Shown: positions 1 through 7,565 of the stretch, in pieces
Layout: every line of letters begins with the position of its first letter
Numbering within the stretch: position 1 is the first letter of the stretch
Origin: Sphingomonadales bacterium
Lineage (GTDB): Bacteria > Pseudomonadota > Alphaproteobacteria > Sphingomonadales > Sphingomonadaceae
Reading direction: 5' to 3'
DNA: 17,092 nt
Assembly (NCBI GenBank): GCA_027489295.1
Contig: JAIYAA010000338.1
Coordinates: 1 to 17,092 of the forward strand
Notes under the pieces: model-generated
Seen by the model: only the letters and a program-made list of their open reading frames with translations
Database searches by the model: none
Told to the model about the DNA's origin: nothing
Program-made: the position numbers and the translations under genes

Positions 1-324
1 GCCTATGCCAAGGGCCTCAACGGCTATGAGCTGCCGATCGCGATGGAGATCCGCCGCGGCCGCTATCTCAAGAGCTTCGAGCAGGCGACGCCGCTGGTGC
101 CCGACCAGGTGACCGCCTGGGACTTTCCGCTGCGCGATCACGACCATGTGTTCAAGAAGGGGCACCGGATCATGGTGCAGGTCCAGTCGAGCTGGTTCCC
201 GGTGATCGACCGCAACCCGCAGACCTTCGTGCCGAACATCTACAAGGCCAAGCCCGAGGACTATCGCAAGGCGACGCAGCGGGTGTGCAGCGGCTCGGCG
301 GTGACGCTGCCGGTGGTGCGGTAA
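1..324 (+). CDS. CocE/NonD-family hydrolase, C-terminal part (5' truncated by window edge)
   Basis: The frame is open from base 1 to a TAA at 322-324, giving 107 residues with no start inside the window that needs to be the true one. The visible stretch looks like the C-terminal beta-sandwich domain of the CocE/NonD (X-Pro dipeptidyl-peptidase-like) serine hydrolases. It contains a GRYLKSF segment, AWDFPLRDHDHVFKKGHRI and VQSSWFPVIDRNPQTFVPN, which in this family form the jelly-roll edge next to the active site. The catalytic alpha/beta-hydrolase domain with Ser/Asp/His lies outside the window, so substrate (ester or peptide/acyl) cannot be judged. The gene converges on the leftward ABC permease, with a palindromic repeat between the two stops. 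Family assignment is recognition from memory and fairly firm; the exact function is open. Confidence 0.75.
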   Translation, partial: AYAKGLNGYELPIAMEIRRGRYLKSFEQATPLVPDQVTAWDFPLRDHDHVFKKGHRIMVQVQSSWFPVIDRNPQTFVPNIYKAKPEDYRKATQRVCSGSAVTLPVVR

Positions 325-334
325 CGCCCTTTTT

Positions 335-443
335 AGCCCCTCCTCCTTGGAGGAGGGGTTGGGGGTGGAGGGATTCCAGAACCTCTGTTGGTCTCGGTGA
401 GACACTGCCCCACCCCAACCCCTCCCCTGAAGGGGAGGGGCTT
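335..443. repeat. Palindromic intergenic repeat, copy 1
   Basis: This is one of two ~109-bp copies in the window (the other is at 13115-13222). By hand alignment they differ by one indel and six substitutions, about 94% identity. The element is a set of nested inverted repeats: CCCCTCCTCC-TTGG-AGGAGGGG at one end, CCCCTCCCC-TGAA-GGGGAGGGG at the other, a GTCTC-GGT-GAGAC hairpin in the middle, and an outer TTGGGG/CCCCAA pairing, so it could fold as a cloverleaf. A 12-bp palindrome, TAGACGCGTCTA (443-454), follows directly and contains the stop codon of the permease gene. It lies between converging genes, where it could act as a two-way transcription barrier. It codes for nothing convincing and looks like a REP/MITE-like dispersed element. 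Confidence 0.85.
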
Positions 444-451
444 AGACGCGT

Positions 452-1222
452 CTAGTTCTTCAGCCGGTACCCGGTGCGGAAGATCCACACGATCAGCGCG
501 AGACACAGGACCAGGAAGGCGGCGGTGAAGCCGAGGCTCCAGGCGATGCCGACATCGCCGTGGCCGAGGAAGCTCCAGCGGAAGCCGCTCACCAGATACA
601 CCACCGGGTTGAACAGGCTCACCGTGTGCCAGGGCTCGGGCAGCATGTCGATCGAGTAGAAGGCGCCGCCGAGGAAGGTCAGCGGGGTCACCAGCAACGA
701 GGGCACGATGTTGAGCTGCTCGAAGCTCTTCGCCCAGATGCCGATGATGAAGCCGAACATGCTGAACGTCACCGCCGTCAGCACCAGGAAGGCGAGCATC
801 GCGGCGGGATGATCCACCCGCAGCGGCACGAACAGCGCCGAAGTGGCCAGGATGATCAGCCCGATCACCACCGACTTGGTCGCGGCGGCCCCCACGAACC
901 CCACCACCAGCTCGATCGCCGAGATCGGTGCGGAGAGCAGCTCGAACACCGTGCCGGTGAATTTGGGGAAGTAGATGCCGATCGAGGCATTCGCGATGCT
1001 CTGCATCAGCAGCGACAGCATGATCAGCCCAGGCACCAGGAAGCTGCCATAGTTCACGCCGTGGATCGCATCGATCCGGCTGCCGATCGCCCCGCCGAAC
1101 ACGACGAAATAGAGCGAGGTGGTGATCACCGGGGTCGCGATCGACTGCCACAGCGTGCGGATCGTTCGCGCCATCTCGAACTTGTAGATCGCCCAGATGC
1201 CGGGAAAGTTGATGCCGCTCAT
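452..1222 (-). CDS. ABC-2 type transporter permease (YadH-like)
   Basis: The product is a 256-residue membrane protein with about six hydrophobic segments, for example around residues 25-45, 60-80, 105-130, 140-160, 170-190 and 225-245. Segments such as [29 protein letters not shown] and [20 protein letters not shown] are typical of the ABC-2 permease family. The size matches E. coli YadH (256 aa as I recall). The start is fixed by an ATGA overlap: its ATG (1222-1220) shares bases with the TGA of the ATPase gene upstream (1221-1219), so the two are translationally coupled and probably form one exporter in the inner membrane. The longer open frame running back to 1804 is only an out-of-frame extension over the ATPase gene. 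The substrate is not visible from sequence; ABC-2 exporters move polysaccharides, lipids or drugs. Confidence 0.9.
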   Translation of the reverse strand: MSGINFPGIWAIYKFEMARTIRTLWQSIATPVITTSLYFVVFGGAIGSRIDAIHGVNYGSFLVPGLIMLSLLMQSIANASIGIYFPKFTGTVFELLSAPISAIELVVGFVGAAATKSVVIGLIILATSALFVPLRVDHPAAMLAFLVLTAVTFSMFGFIIGIWAKSFEQLNIVPSLLVTPLTFLGGAFYSIDMLPEPWHTVSLFNPVVYLVSGFRWSFLGHGDVGIAWSLGFTAAFLVLCLALIVWIFRTGYRLKN

Positions 1223-2145
1223 GCCTGCGCCCCCACCAGGTCGACGAAGATGTCCTCCAGGCTCGACTTGGACGTGTCGAGATCCTTGAAGGCGATGTTC
1301 AGGTCGTGCAGCTTGCGCAGCAGCGACGGGATGCCGGTGCGCTCGGCCTGTGCATCGAAGGTGTAGCGCAACTTGTGGCCCTCGTCGGCGAGGCTCAGCT
1401 GCCACTCGCCGAGCTCGGCCGGGATGGCGGCGAGCGGCTCGACCAGGCTGAGATCGAGCTCGCGCTTGCCCAGCTTCTTCATCAGCGCGGTCTTTTCTTC
1501 GACCAGCAGCAGCTTGCCCTTGTTGATCACGCCCACCCGGTCGGCCATTTCCTCGGCCTCCTCGATGTAATGCGTGGTCAGGATGATGGTGGTGCCACGG
1601 TCGCGCAGGCGGCCGATCAGCTTCCACATGTCGCGGCGCAGCTCGACGTCGACGCCCGCGGTCGGCTCGTCGAGGAACAGGATGTCGGGTTCGTGGCTCA
1701 GCGCCTTGGCGATCATCACCCGGCGCTTCATGCCGCCCGACAGCTCCATGATCTTGGCGTCGCGCTTGTCCCACAGCGACAGGTCCTTGAGGAGCTGGTC
1801 GCAATAGGCGTGGTCGGGCGCCTTGCCGAACAGCCCGCGCGAATAGCGCGCGGCCGAGCCAACGCGCGAGAACATGTCGACCGCGATTTCCTGCGGCACC
1901 AGCCCGATCTTGGAGCGCGCCGCGCGCGGCTGGCGGATGGCGTCGTGCCCGTCGACCAGGATGGTGCCGGTGCTGGGCGTGACGATGCCGCAGATGATCG
2001 AGATGAGCGTGGTCTTGCCGGCACCGTTGGGGCCGAGCAGCGCGAAGATCTCGCCGCGCTGGATGTCGAGATCGACATGGTCGAGCGCGGTATGGCCCGA
2101 CGCATAGGTCTTGCTGACCTGGCGTAGCGACAGGATGGGTTGCAT
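1219..2145 (-). CDS. ABC transporter ATP-binding protein (YadG-like)
   Basis: This 308-residue ATPase powers the permease encoded next to it. All nucleotide-binding motifs are present: Walker [10 protein letters not shown] (38-46), Q-loop Q85, signature LSGGMKRR (135-142), Walker [10 protein letters not shown] (154-162) with catalytic Glu160, and H-loop His192. About 100 residues follow the ATPase core, as in the YadG/CcmA-like ABC-2 ATPases, and E. coli YadG has the same length as I recall. I chose the ATG at 2145 because [14 protein letters not shown] is the usual family N-terminus; an in-frame start at 2205 would add 20 unrelated residues. No good ribosome site is seen. The 70-bp gap to the upstream dsbA-like gene holds a small GCCGGG-TT-CCCGGC dyad (2190-2203) without a T-tract, so read-through from upstream is possible. 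Confidence 0.93.
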   Translation of the reverse strand: MQPILSLRQVSKTYASGHTALDHVDLDIQRGEIFALLGPNGAGKTTLISIICGIVTPSTGTILVDGHDAIRQPRAARSKIGLVPQEIAVDMFSRVGSAARYSRGLFGKAPDHAYCDQLLKDLSLWDKRDAKIMELSGGMKRRVMIAKALSHEPDILFLDEPTAGVDVELRRDMWKLIGRLRDRGTTIILTTHYIEEAEEMADRVGVINKGKLLLVEEKTALMKKLGKRELDLSLVEPLAAIPAELGEWQLSLADEGHKLRYTFDAQAERTGIPSLLRKLHDLNIAFKDLDTSKSSLEDIFVDLVGAQA

Positions 2146-2215
2146 GAAATGGTGGCCCCGGCCGGAAGGAGCCCGATAGCTAGGGTGGCGCCGGGTTCCC
2201 GGCAAGGTGCCCTGG

Positions 2216-2980
2216 CTATTTGGTCTTACGCGCGATCGCTACCGCATCCGCCAGCGCCTGATAGTCGCGGGCGCCATACAGGATCTGCTTGCCGACCACC
2301 CAGGCGGGCGTGCCGTTCATCGCCAGCTTGGCGCCGAGCTGGTGGTTGGCAGTAAGTTCCTTGGCGACCGCATCGCTGTTTGCGATCTTCTGCGTCGCGG
2401 CCAGATCCAGCCCGGCCTTGGCGAGCGCGGACGAGATGGCGGCGTTGCTTGGTCCGTCGCTGGCGAACAGCGCATCGTGGAAGGCGCGGAACTTGCCTGC
2501 CTGCGCGGCGGCCAGCGCGAAGCGGGCGGCGGTGACGCTCGCCTCGCCCAGCACCGGATATTCGCGATAGACGACGCGAACGTTCGGATCCTTGGCGATC
2601 AGCTCGGCAAGGCCGGGCAGGCTCGCGCGGCAATAACCGCAGGCATAGTCCATGAATACCGAGACGGTGACGTCGCCGTTCGGATTGCCCGCCCAGGCGC
2701 TGGCGAACGGCGTGGTGAGCGCCGGCAGCGCGGCGGGCACGGCGGCCTGCGCGCCGTCCTGCGCCTTTTGCGCGTCGGCATTTTCCTGCTGCTGCAGCCG
2801 CTCCATCATGTCGCGCAGGATGGCGGGGTTTTCGAGCAGATAGGCATGGACGATGCGCTCGACCTGCGCCTTGTTGCCGCCGATGCCGGGGACCAGCGCC
2901 TGGAGCGCCAGCACGATCAGGCCGCCCAGCACGGCGGCGACGAGCAGCGCGCCGCCCAGGAAAAGCTTCGAGCGGGTCAT
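2216..2980 (-). CDS. DsbA/ScsC-like thiol-disulfide oxidoreductase, membrane-anchored or secreted
   Basis: The 254-residue product has an N-terminal hydrophobic segment (about 6-30) that is a signal peptide or anchor. A short helical region follows ([20 protein letters not shown], about 40-59), resembling the ScsC/DsbA-family N-terminal domain. Then comes a thioredoxin fold with active site C114-G-Y-C117 and the cis-proline loop GTPAW (Pro225). It should act in the periplasm, making or shuffling disulfides. The ATG at 2980 overlaps the TGA of the M48 protease gene (ATGA), which fixes the start and implies coupled translation. The ScsC-like N-terminal helix can mediate oligomerisation in relatives, which would favour an isomerase; whether this one is an oxidase or an isomerase cannot be told from the motif alone. 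Confidence 0.88.
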   Translation of the reverse strand: MTRSKLFLGGALLVAAVLGGLIVLALQALVPGIGGNKAQVERIVHAYLLENPAILRDMMERLQQQENADAQKAQDGAQAAVPAALPALTTPFASAWAGNPNGDVTVSVFMDYACGYCRASLPGLAELIAKDPNVRVVYREYPVLGEASVTAARFALAAAQAGKFRAFHDALFASDGPSNAAISSALAKAGLDLAATQKIANSDAVAKELTANHQLGAKLAMNGTPAWVVGKQILYGARDYQALADAVAIARKTK

Positions 2981-4359
2981 TGCTGGAGGTTGCGTCCCTT
3001 GTTCTTCTTGTCGTCCTTCATCGCCTGTTCGGAGACCATGGCGATGTCCTGGGCGCGGATCCATTCGGGCGAGCCCTGCGGCAGCCCGCCCATCGCCCGG
3101 CGCGCGCTGACCATCGCGGTGCGCGCGTCGCCCACCAGGTTGGCGCGCTCGGCGGTGGCCAGCGCGGTGCGCGGCTCGTCGCCCTTGCGATCATAGACCG
3201 TGCCCAGGTTGATCCAGGCGAAGGGGTTGTCGCGATCGCGCGTCAGCGAATCACGCAGCACCTGCTCGGCTTCCTTGAGGTTGGCCTTGTCCTCGGTGGC
3301 GATCAGCGCGTGGCCGAAGGTGCTGGCGATGAGGGGCGCGTTGCCGGAAAGCTGCGTGGCCTTGCGCAGCGGATCGAGCGCGGCCTGGGGCTGGCCCGAT
3401 TCGAGCAGGATCTGGCCCTGCAGCTCGAGGAAATAGGGATCGTTCGGCGCCATCTTGACCAGCGCTGCGGTCTCTTCGGCAGCCTGTTCCGGATAGCCCG
3501 ACTGATGATAGGCATAGGCGCGGGCATAGTGCGCCGGGGCCGACTGGTCGCTCAGCGGATAGATCCGCAGCGTCTTCTTGGGATCGCTGGTATAGCCGCG
3601 GAGCTTGGCCTGGACGCGCTTGAAGCGGCGCTCGAGGTCGGCATCGAGCGGCTTGGTCCAATTCGGCGAATTCTTGAGGTCGGCGGTCAGCGTCTGGACG
3701 CGATCCTGCGACATCGGGTGGGTCTGTGCAAACGGGTCGACCTCGGGATCGGTGGCATAATAGCCGTAGCGGTGCATCTCCTGCGTCAGCTTGTCGAAGA
3801 AGCTGAGCATGCCCTTGCCGGTGATGCCCGCGGTGTTGAGGAAGCGGACGCCGGCGGCGTCGGCGGAGGATTCCTGCACGCGACTATAGGCGAGATACTT
3901 GCCGATCGCGGCGCGCTGGCCGGCCATCAGGATGCCGGTGCCAGCCTCGGCCGAGCCTGCCGCCATCGCCGCGGCGCCGAGCAGCAGGCTGAGGATCGAG
4001 ATGTTGCCATAGCCGCCGTCGCGCTGGAACACCGCGTGGCCGCCGACGATATGGCCGATTTCATGGGCGACGACGCCCTGCACCTGGTTGGCGGTATCCG
4101 CCGCGTCGATCAGGCCGGCGTTGACATAAACGATCTGGCCGCCCGCGACGAAGGCGTTGATCGAGGGATCGGCGATCAGCACCACCTTGCCATTGGCCGG
4201 ATTGAGGCCCGCCGCGGTGAACAGCGGCTTCGCCATGTCGGCGAGCAGCGCCTCGGTCTCGGCGTCGCGCAGCACCGATTGCGCCATCGCCGGGCGCGAC
4301 GCGAACGATGCGAGGCACAGCATCGCGAGCAGCGTGGCCAATCGGTGGATGCGCGCCAT
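2977..4359 (-). CDS. M48-family periplasmic metalloprotease with TPR region (BepA/YfgC-like)
   Basis: The 460-residue protein starts with a clear signal peptide (1-26, cleavage after AMA). The zinc-protease motif HEIGH lies at 99-103 and the third ligand is Glu163 in ESSAD (163-167), with the conserved Asp167. The C-terminal half (about 265-440) is helical with TPR-like pairs, for example HYARAYAYHQSGYPEQAAEE and NPFAWINLGTVYDRKGD. This architecture and length match E. coli BepA (YfgC), a periplasmic protease/chaperone that acts on misassembled outer-membrane proteins such as LptD at the BAM complex. The start at 4359 is supported by GGGAG about nine bases upstream. It overlaps the dsbA-like gene and is preceded by the rne terminator, so it likely has its own promoter, although I could not pick a confident one. 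Confidence 0.9.
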   Translation of the reverse strand: MARIHRLATLLAMLCLASFASRPAMAQSVLRDAETEALLADMAKPLFTAAGLNPANGKVVLIADPSINAFVAGGQIVYVNAGLIDAADTANQVQGVVAHEIGHIVGGHAVFQRDGGYGNISILSLLLGAAAMAAGSAEAGTGILMAGQRAAIGKYLAYSRVQESSADAAGVRFLNTAGITGKGMLSFFDKLTQEMHRYGYYATDPEVDPFAQTHPMSQDRVQTLTADLKNSPNWTKPLDADLERRFKRVQAKLRGYTSDPKKTLRIYPLSDQSAPAHYARAYAYHQSGYPEQAAEETAALVKMAPNDPYFLELQGQILLESGQPQAALDPLRKATQLSGNAPLIASTFGHALIATEDKANLKEAEQVLRDSLTRDRDNPFAWINLGTVYDRKGDEPRTALATAERANLVGDARTAMVSARRAMGGLPQGSPEWIRAQDIAMVSEQAMKDDKKNKGRNLQQ

Positions 4360-4421
4360 GATCGATACTCCCGGGGACTCGTTCTAAGGGCTGCCCTGGC
4401 AATAAGGCCCTGAACCTACAC

Positions 4422-4456
4422 TGAAAGCCCCGGCGCGGCATGGGGTGCCGCGCCGG
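4422..4456 (-). terminator. Intrinsic terminator downstream of rne
   Basis: A perfect 11-bp stem, CCGGCGCGGCA (4430-4440) with TGCCGCGCCGG (4446-4456), encloses a 5-base loop. It starts nine bases past the rne stop. On the minus strand the stem is followed by GGCTTTCAG, a weak T-run. The stem is strong and the T-tract poor, so it may end transcription only partly or may protect the 3' end of the rne transcript. It separates rne from the M48 protease gene. Confidence 0.65.
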
Positions 4457-4464
4457 AAATCTCG

Positions 4465-7152
4465 TCAGGCGCCGAAGGTCCGCTGCCACCAGCCGCGGCG
4501 CGGCTGGCCTTCGTCGGCAGAGGATTCTGCGTCGTCGGCGGGTGCCTCCTCGGCAACCGGGGCTTCGTCCTGCGCCACCGGTGCTTCGACGACGGGTGCT
4601 TCGGGCGCTGCCTCGGCTACCGCATCGGCCTTCTTGCGACGGGTGCGCTTGGGCTTGGCCGGCGCTTCCTCGGCCGGTGCCTCGACCGCGGCCGGTGCGG
4701 CCTCCGCCTCGACATCGGCCTTCTTGCGGCGGGTGCGCTTGGGCTTAGCCGGGGCCTCCTCCGCAGGCGCTTCGACGGCTGCCGGCGCTTCCTCGGCCGG
4801 TGCGGCTTCGGCATCGGCCTTCTTGCGGCTGCGGCGCTTCTTCGGGGCGGGTGCCTGCTCGGCCTCCGCTTCCGCCTCTACTGCGACCGGTGCAGGCGCT
4901 GCTTCGGCGACGGGCTCCGGCTCGGCGGCAGGGGCTTCGGCCGCGACCGATTCGCCGGCCTCGTCCGTTGCCTGCTCGGCGCCTTCTTCACCGGCACCGC
5001 GACGGCCACCACGACGGCCGCGACGACGACGCTTGCGGTTACGCTCGCCTTCCTCGCGCTGGGCCGCGGTTTCCTCGGTCTCGGCCACTGCCTCGACTTC
5101 CGTCGCCTCGGCGTCGTCGACCTCGACCTCGGCTTCCGCCTCGCCGTCGGTGCCTTCGCCCTCGGCCTGCTCGTCCTGGCCTTCGCCTTCCTCGCGCCCG
5201 CGACGCCCGCGACCGCGGCGACGACGGCGGCGCTTGCCGCGGCCTTCGCCGTCCCGCTCACCGCGCTCGGGGCGTTCGCCACGCTCGCGCGGCTCGGCGG
5301 CTTCGACTTCCGCCTCGGCCTCGAGCTCTTCTTCCTCTTCCTCGATCTCCTCGACGAAGTCCTCTTCCGGCTCCTCGAGCAGCGGCTCGATCCGGGGCGC
5401 ATAGGCCGGCGGCGGGCCCGAGGCCTCCACCGTCATGCGCGCGCCTTCGAGCTCGCCGTCCGCGGCGACTTCGACCATCACGCCGTAGCGATCCTCGATC
5501 TCGGCCAGTTCGCCGCGCTTCTTGTTGAGCACGTAGAAGGCGGCTTCCTGGCTGGCGCGCAACAGGATTTCGGAGCCGCGGCCGCGGGCGGCCTCGTCCT
5601 CGATCATACGCAGCGCCGAGAGGCCCGCCGACGACGCGGTGCGGACCAGGCCGGTGCCCTCGCAATGCGGGCAGGTGCGGGTGGAGGCTTCGAGCACGCC
5701 GGTGCGCAGGCGCTGGCGGCTCATTTCCATCAGGCCGAAGGGCGAGATGCGGCCGACCTGGATGCGCGCGCGATCGTTCTTTAGCGCCTCCTTCATCGCC
5801 TTCTCGACCTTACGGACGTTGGACGAATGATCCATGTCGATGAAGTCGATGACGACCAGGCCCGCCATGTCGCGCAGGCGGAGCTGGCGGGCGATTTCCT
5901 GGGCGGCTTCGAGGTTGGTCGCGGTCGCGGTCTGCTCGATATTGTGCTCGCGCGTCGAACGGCCGGAGTTGATGTCGATCGAGACGAGCGCCTCGGTCGG
6001 GTTGATCACCAGATAGCCGCCGGACTTCAGCTGCACCACCGGATGGTACATCGCCGACAGCTGCTCCTCGACGCCGGCGCGCTGGAACAGCGGCACCGCA
6101 TCGGCATATTGTCGCACCTTGCGGGCATGGCTGGGCATCAGGAGCTTCATGAAGTCCTTGGCCTGCCGATAGCCTTCCTCGCCCTCGACGATCACCTCGT
6201 CGATGTCGCGGTTATAGATGTCGCGGATCGCCCGCTTCATCAGGTCGCTGTCGCCATAGACGAGCGCGGGCGCGGACGAGGTAAGCGTCTTCTCGCGAAT
6301 CTCGTCCCACAGGCGGGCGAGATAATCGAAGTCGCGCTTGATCTCGGTCTTGGTGCGCTGGAGGCCCGCGGTGCGGACGATGCAGCCCATCGACGCCGGC
6401 AGCTTGAGGTCCGCCATGATGCCCTTGAGGCGCTTGCGGTCGGCAGCCGACGAGATCTTGCGGCTGATGCCGCCGCCATGCGCGGTGTTCGGCATCAGCA
6501 CGCAGTAGCGGCCGGCGAGGCTGAGATAGGTGGTCAGCGCTGCACCCTTGTTGCCGCGCTCTTCCTTGACGACCTGGACCAGCAGCACCTGACGGCGACG
6601 GATCACGTCCTGGATCTTGTAGCGGCGGCGCAGGTTCATGCGGCGCTGGCGCAGCGCCTCTGCCTCGTCGCCATTGCCGCCACGGCCGCGACGACGGCGG
6701 CCGCCCTGCGGTGCGTCCTCGCCTTCCGATGCTTCCTCGTCGTCGTGCGGGCGCTCGACGACCTCGACGCCATCTTCATGGTCGTCATGGTCATGATCGT
6801 GGTGATCATGGTTATCGTCGTCATCGTCCCCGTCAGCCTCGCGCAGCGCGGCTTCCTGCGCGGCGTGCTCGGCCTCTTCGCGCAGCAGCGCGTCGCGGTC
6901 TTCCTTGGGGATCTGGTAATAGTCGGGATGGATTTCCGAAAAGGCCAGAAAGCCGTGGCGGTTGCCGCCGTAATCGACGAACGCCGCCTGCAGCGACGGC
7001 TCGACGCGGGTCACCTTCGCCAGATAGATATTGCCCTTGAGCTGCTTGCGCTCAGCGGACTCGAAGTCAAATTCTTCGATTCGATTCCCTTTGACGACGG
7101 CCACGCGGGTTTCCTCCCGGTGGCGTGCGTCGATCAGCATACGCATGGTCAT
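4465..7152 (-). CDS. rne: Ribonuclease E (Rne/Rng family)
   Basis: This 895-residue endoribonuclease is the scaffold of RNA decay and processing. The N-terminal catalytic half is intact: S1 halves (about 35-90 and 180-225), catalytic Asp393 in SIDINSG and Asp436 in VIDFIDM (43 apart, as D303/D346 in E. coli), and the Zn-link C494-P-H-C497 (101 after Asp393, as in E. coli). The S1 domain is split by about 90 residues including an Asp/His run (107-128). From about 590 the tail is disordered: acidic Glu/Ala blocks alternate with Arg-rich ones (639-652, 705-718) and there is a 30-residue tandem repeat (791-843). The last residues, PRRGWWQRTFGA, match the PNPase-binding Gly-Trp-Trp motif known from Caulobacter. 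The ATG at 7152 has GGAG eight bases upstream; the ATGs at 7146 and 7140 are too far from it. Confidence 0.97.
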   Translation of the reverse strand: MTMRMLIDARHREETRVAVVKGNRIEEFDFESAERKQLKGNIYLAKVTRVEPSLQAAFVDYGGNRHGFLAFSEIHPDYYQIPKEDRDALLREEAEHAAQEAALREADGDDDDDNHDHHDHDHDDHEDGVEVVERPHDDEEASEGEDAPQGGRRRRGRGGNGDEAEALRQRRMNLRRRYKIQDVIRRRQVLLVQVVKEERGNKGAALTTYLSLAGRYCVLMPNTAHGGGISRKISSAADRKRLKGIMADLKLPASMGCIVRTAGLQRTKTEIKRDFDYLARLWDEIREKTLTSSAPALVYGDSDLMKRAIRDIYNRDIDEVIVEGEEGYRQAKDFMKLLMPSHARKVRQYADAVPLFQRAGVEEQLSAMYHPVVQLKSGGYLVINPTEALVSIDINSGRSTREHNIEQTATATNLEAAQEIARQLRLRDMAGLVVIDFIDMDHSSNVRKVEKAMKEALKNDRARIQVGRISPFGLMEMSRQRLRTGVLEASTRTCPHCEGTGLVRTASSAGLSALRMIEDEAARGRGSEILLRASQEAAFYVLNKKRGELAEIEDRYGVMVEVAADGELEGARMTVEASGPPPAYAPRIEPLLEEPEEDFVEEIEEEEEELEAEAEVEAAEPRERGERPERGERDGEGRGKRRRRRRGRGRRGREEGEGQDEQAEGEGTDGEAEAEVEVDDAEATEVEAVAETEETAAQREEGERNRKRRRRGRRGGRRGAGEEGAEQATDEAGESVAAEAPAAEPEPVAEAAPAPVAVEAEAEAEQAPAPKKRRSRKKADAEAAPAEEAPAAVEAPAEEAPAKPKRTRRKKADVEAEAAPAAVEAPAEEAPAKPKRTRRKKADAVAEAAPEAPVVEAPVAQDEAPVAEEAPADDAESSADEGQPRRGWWQRTFGA
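4624..4782 (-). repeat. Tandem repeat inside the rne tail
   Basis: The C-terminal tail of RNase E contains a 23-residue block twice without change (residues 791-813 and 821-843, period 30 residues or 90 bp). The block ends in KPKRTRRKKAD. A looser third relative, KKRRSRKKADAEAAP, lies just before it (771-785). The basic KRTRRKK clusters separated by Ala/Glu/Pro look like RNA-binding patches on a disordered linker. The near-identical DNA suggests recent duplication by slippage. Confidence 0.8.
6769..6834 (-). repeat. Low-complexity Asp/His-rich tract in rne S1 insertion
   Basis: Codons 107-128 of rne encode a run of five Asp followed by six His interleaved with Asp (His 115, 117, 118, 120, 122, 125). 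On the + strand the DNA is an imperfect microsatellite built of GTCATG/GTCGTC-type units. It lies inside the segment that interrupts the S1 fold. The composition resembles metal-binding His tracts, but no structural motif defines it as such. Length variation among strains is likely. Confidence 0.7.
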
Positions 7153-7399
7153 TTATGATTCTCCGGGCGCGCCGGCACAGTTCCTCGAAGGAATGGGGCG
7201 CGAGCGCGCGATACAAGAAGCGCACCGGGCGGCCAGCGAGGCCGATCCGGGTGGCGCGGGTTTCAAAAACTGCTGTTGCTGCACGGGCACGAGCGGACCA
7301 GCGGTCCCCTTGCTCCACCATCGTCGCGCTGCCGGCCGCGAGGGCCTGGCGATGCGGACGGTGGGGAAATTGCCTCATGCGAACGTCAACCTGAACTGT

Positions 7400-7443
7400 C
7401 GCGACAAAGAAGCGTCGCGGGCCTGATCCGGCGCAATGCCGGA
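7400..7443 (-). promoter_or_regulatory. Paired stem-loops in the putative rne leader
   Basis: Two adjacent hairpins lie about 250-290 bases upstream of the rne start. The first is CGCGAC (7400-7405) paired with GTCGCG (7414-7419), with an 8-base A-rich loop as read on +. The second is TCCGGC (7427-7432) paired with GCCGGA (7438-7443). Neither is followed by a T-run on either strand, so they are not good terminators. They would be transcribed only if the rne transcript starts beyond 7443. Confidence 0.4.
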
Positions 7444-7506
7444 AGCATATCTTGCCTAGCACCGCTATGTCGTTGCGGCAACCGGAAGCGCATCGGCAAG
7501 ATTTCG

Positions 7507-7537
7507 TCTCCCGGCAGCCACAAAGCTTTTCGGGAGA
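7507..7537. promoter_or_regulatory. Perfect 7-bp dyad with 17-bp spacer, possible operator or stem
   Basis: TCTCCCG (7507-7513) and CGGGAGA (7531-7537) form an exact inverted repeat around a 17-base centre containing AAAGCTTT. A direct repeat GATTTCG overlaps both outer ends (7500-7506 and 7536-7542). It lies about 29 bases before the CtrA-like box. It could bind a dimeric regulator or form a hairpin in an rne transcript. No known regulator site is recognised. Confidence 0.35.
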
Positions 7538-7565
7538 TTTCGATCCTTCCTATCGCAAAGGGCGC

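Noticed and set aside
335..443. Two similar repeats as part of a CRISPR array or as att sites of an integrated island
   Set aside because: There are only two copies 12.8 kb apart, the element is highly palindromic, and everything between them is core housekeeping genes with no integrase.
2190..2203. GCCGGG-TT-CCCGGC dyad between the dsbA-like and ABC ATPase genes as a terminator
   Set aside because: Short stem, two-base loop and no T-run on either strand.
2980..4413. 477-codon open frame antisense to the M48 protease gene
   Set aside because: The sense strand has a signal peptide, HEIGH motif and TPRs; the antisense product has no recognisable feature.
4445..5404. Ser/Ala/Arg-rich open frame opposite the rne tail, resembling a repeat protein
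   Set aside because: Its repeats are the complement of the rne Glu/Ala/Arg tail; it has no independent coding evidence.
5827..7158. 443-codon open frame antisense to rne
   Set aside because: Complete overlap with the catalytic part of rne. The hydrophobic Val/Met run comes from the complement of the Asp/His codons.
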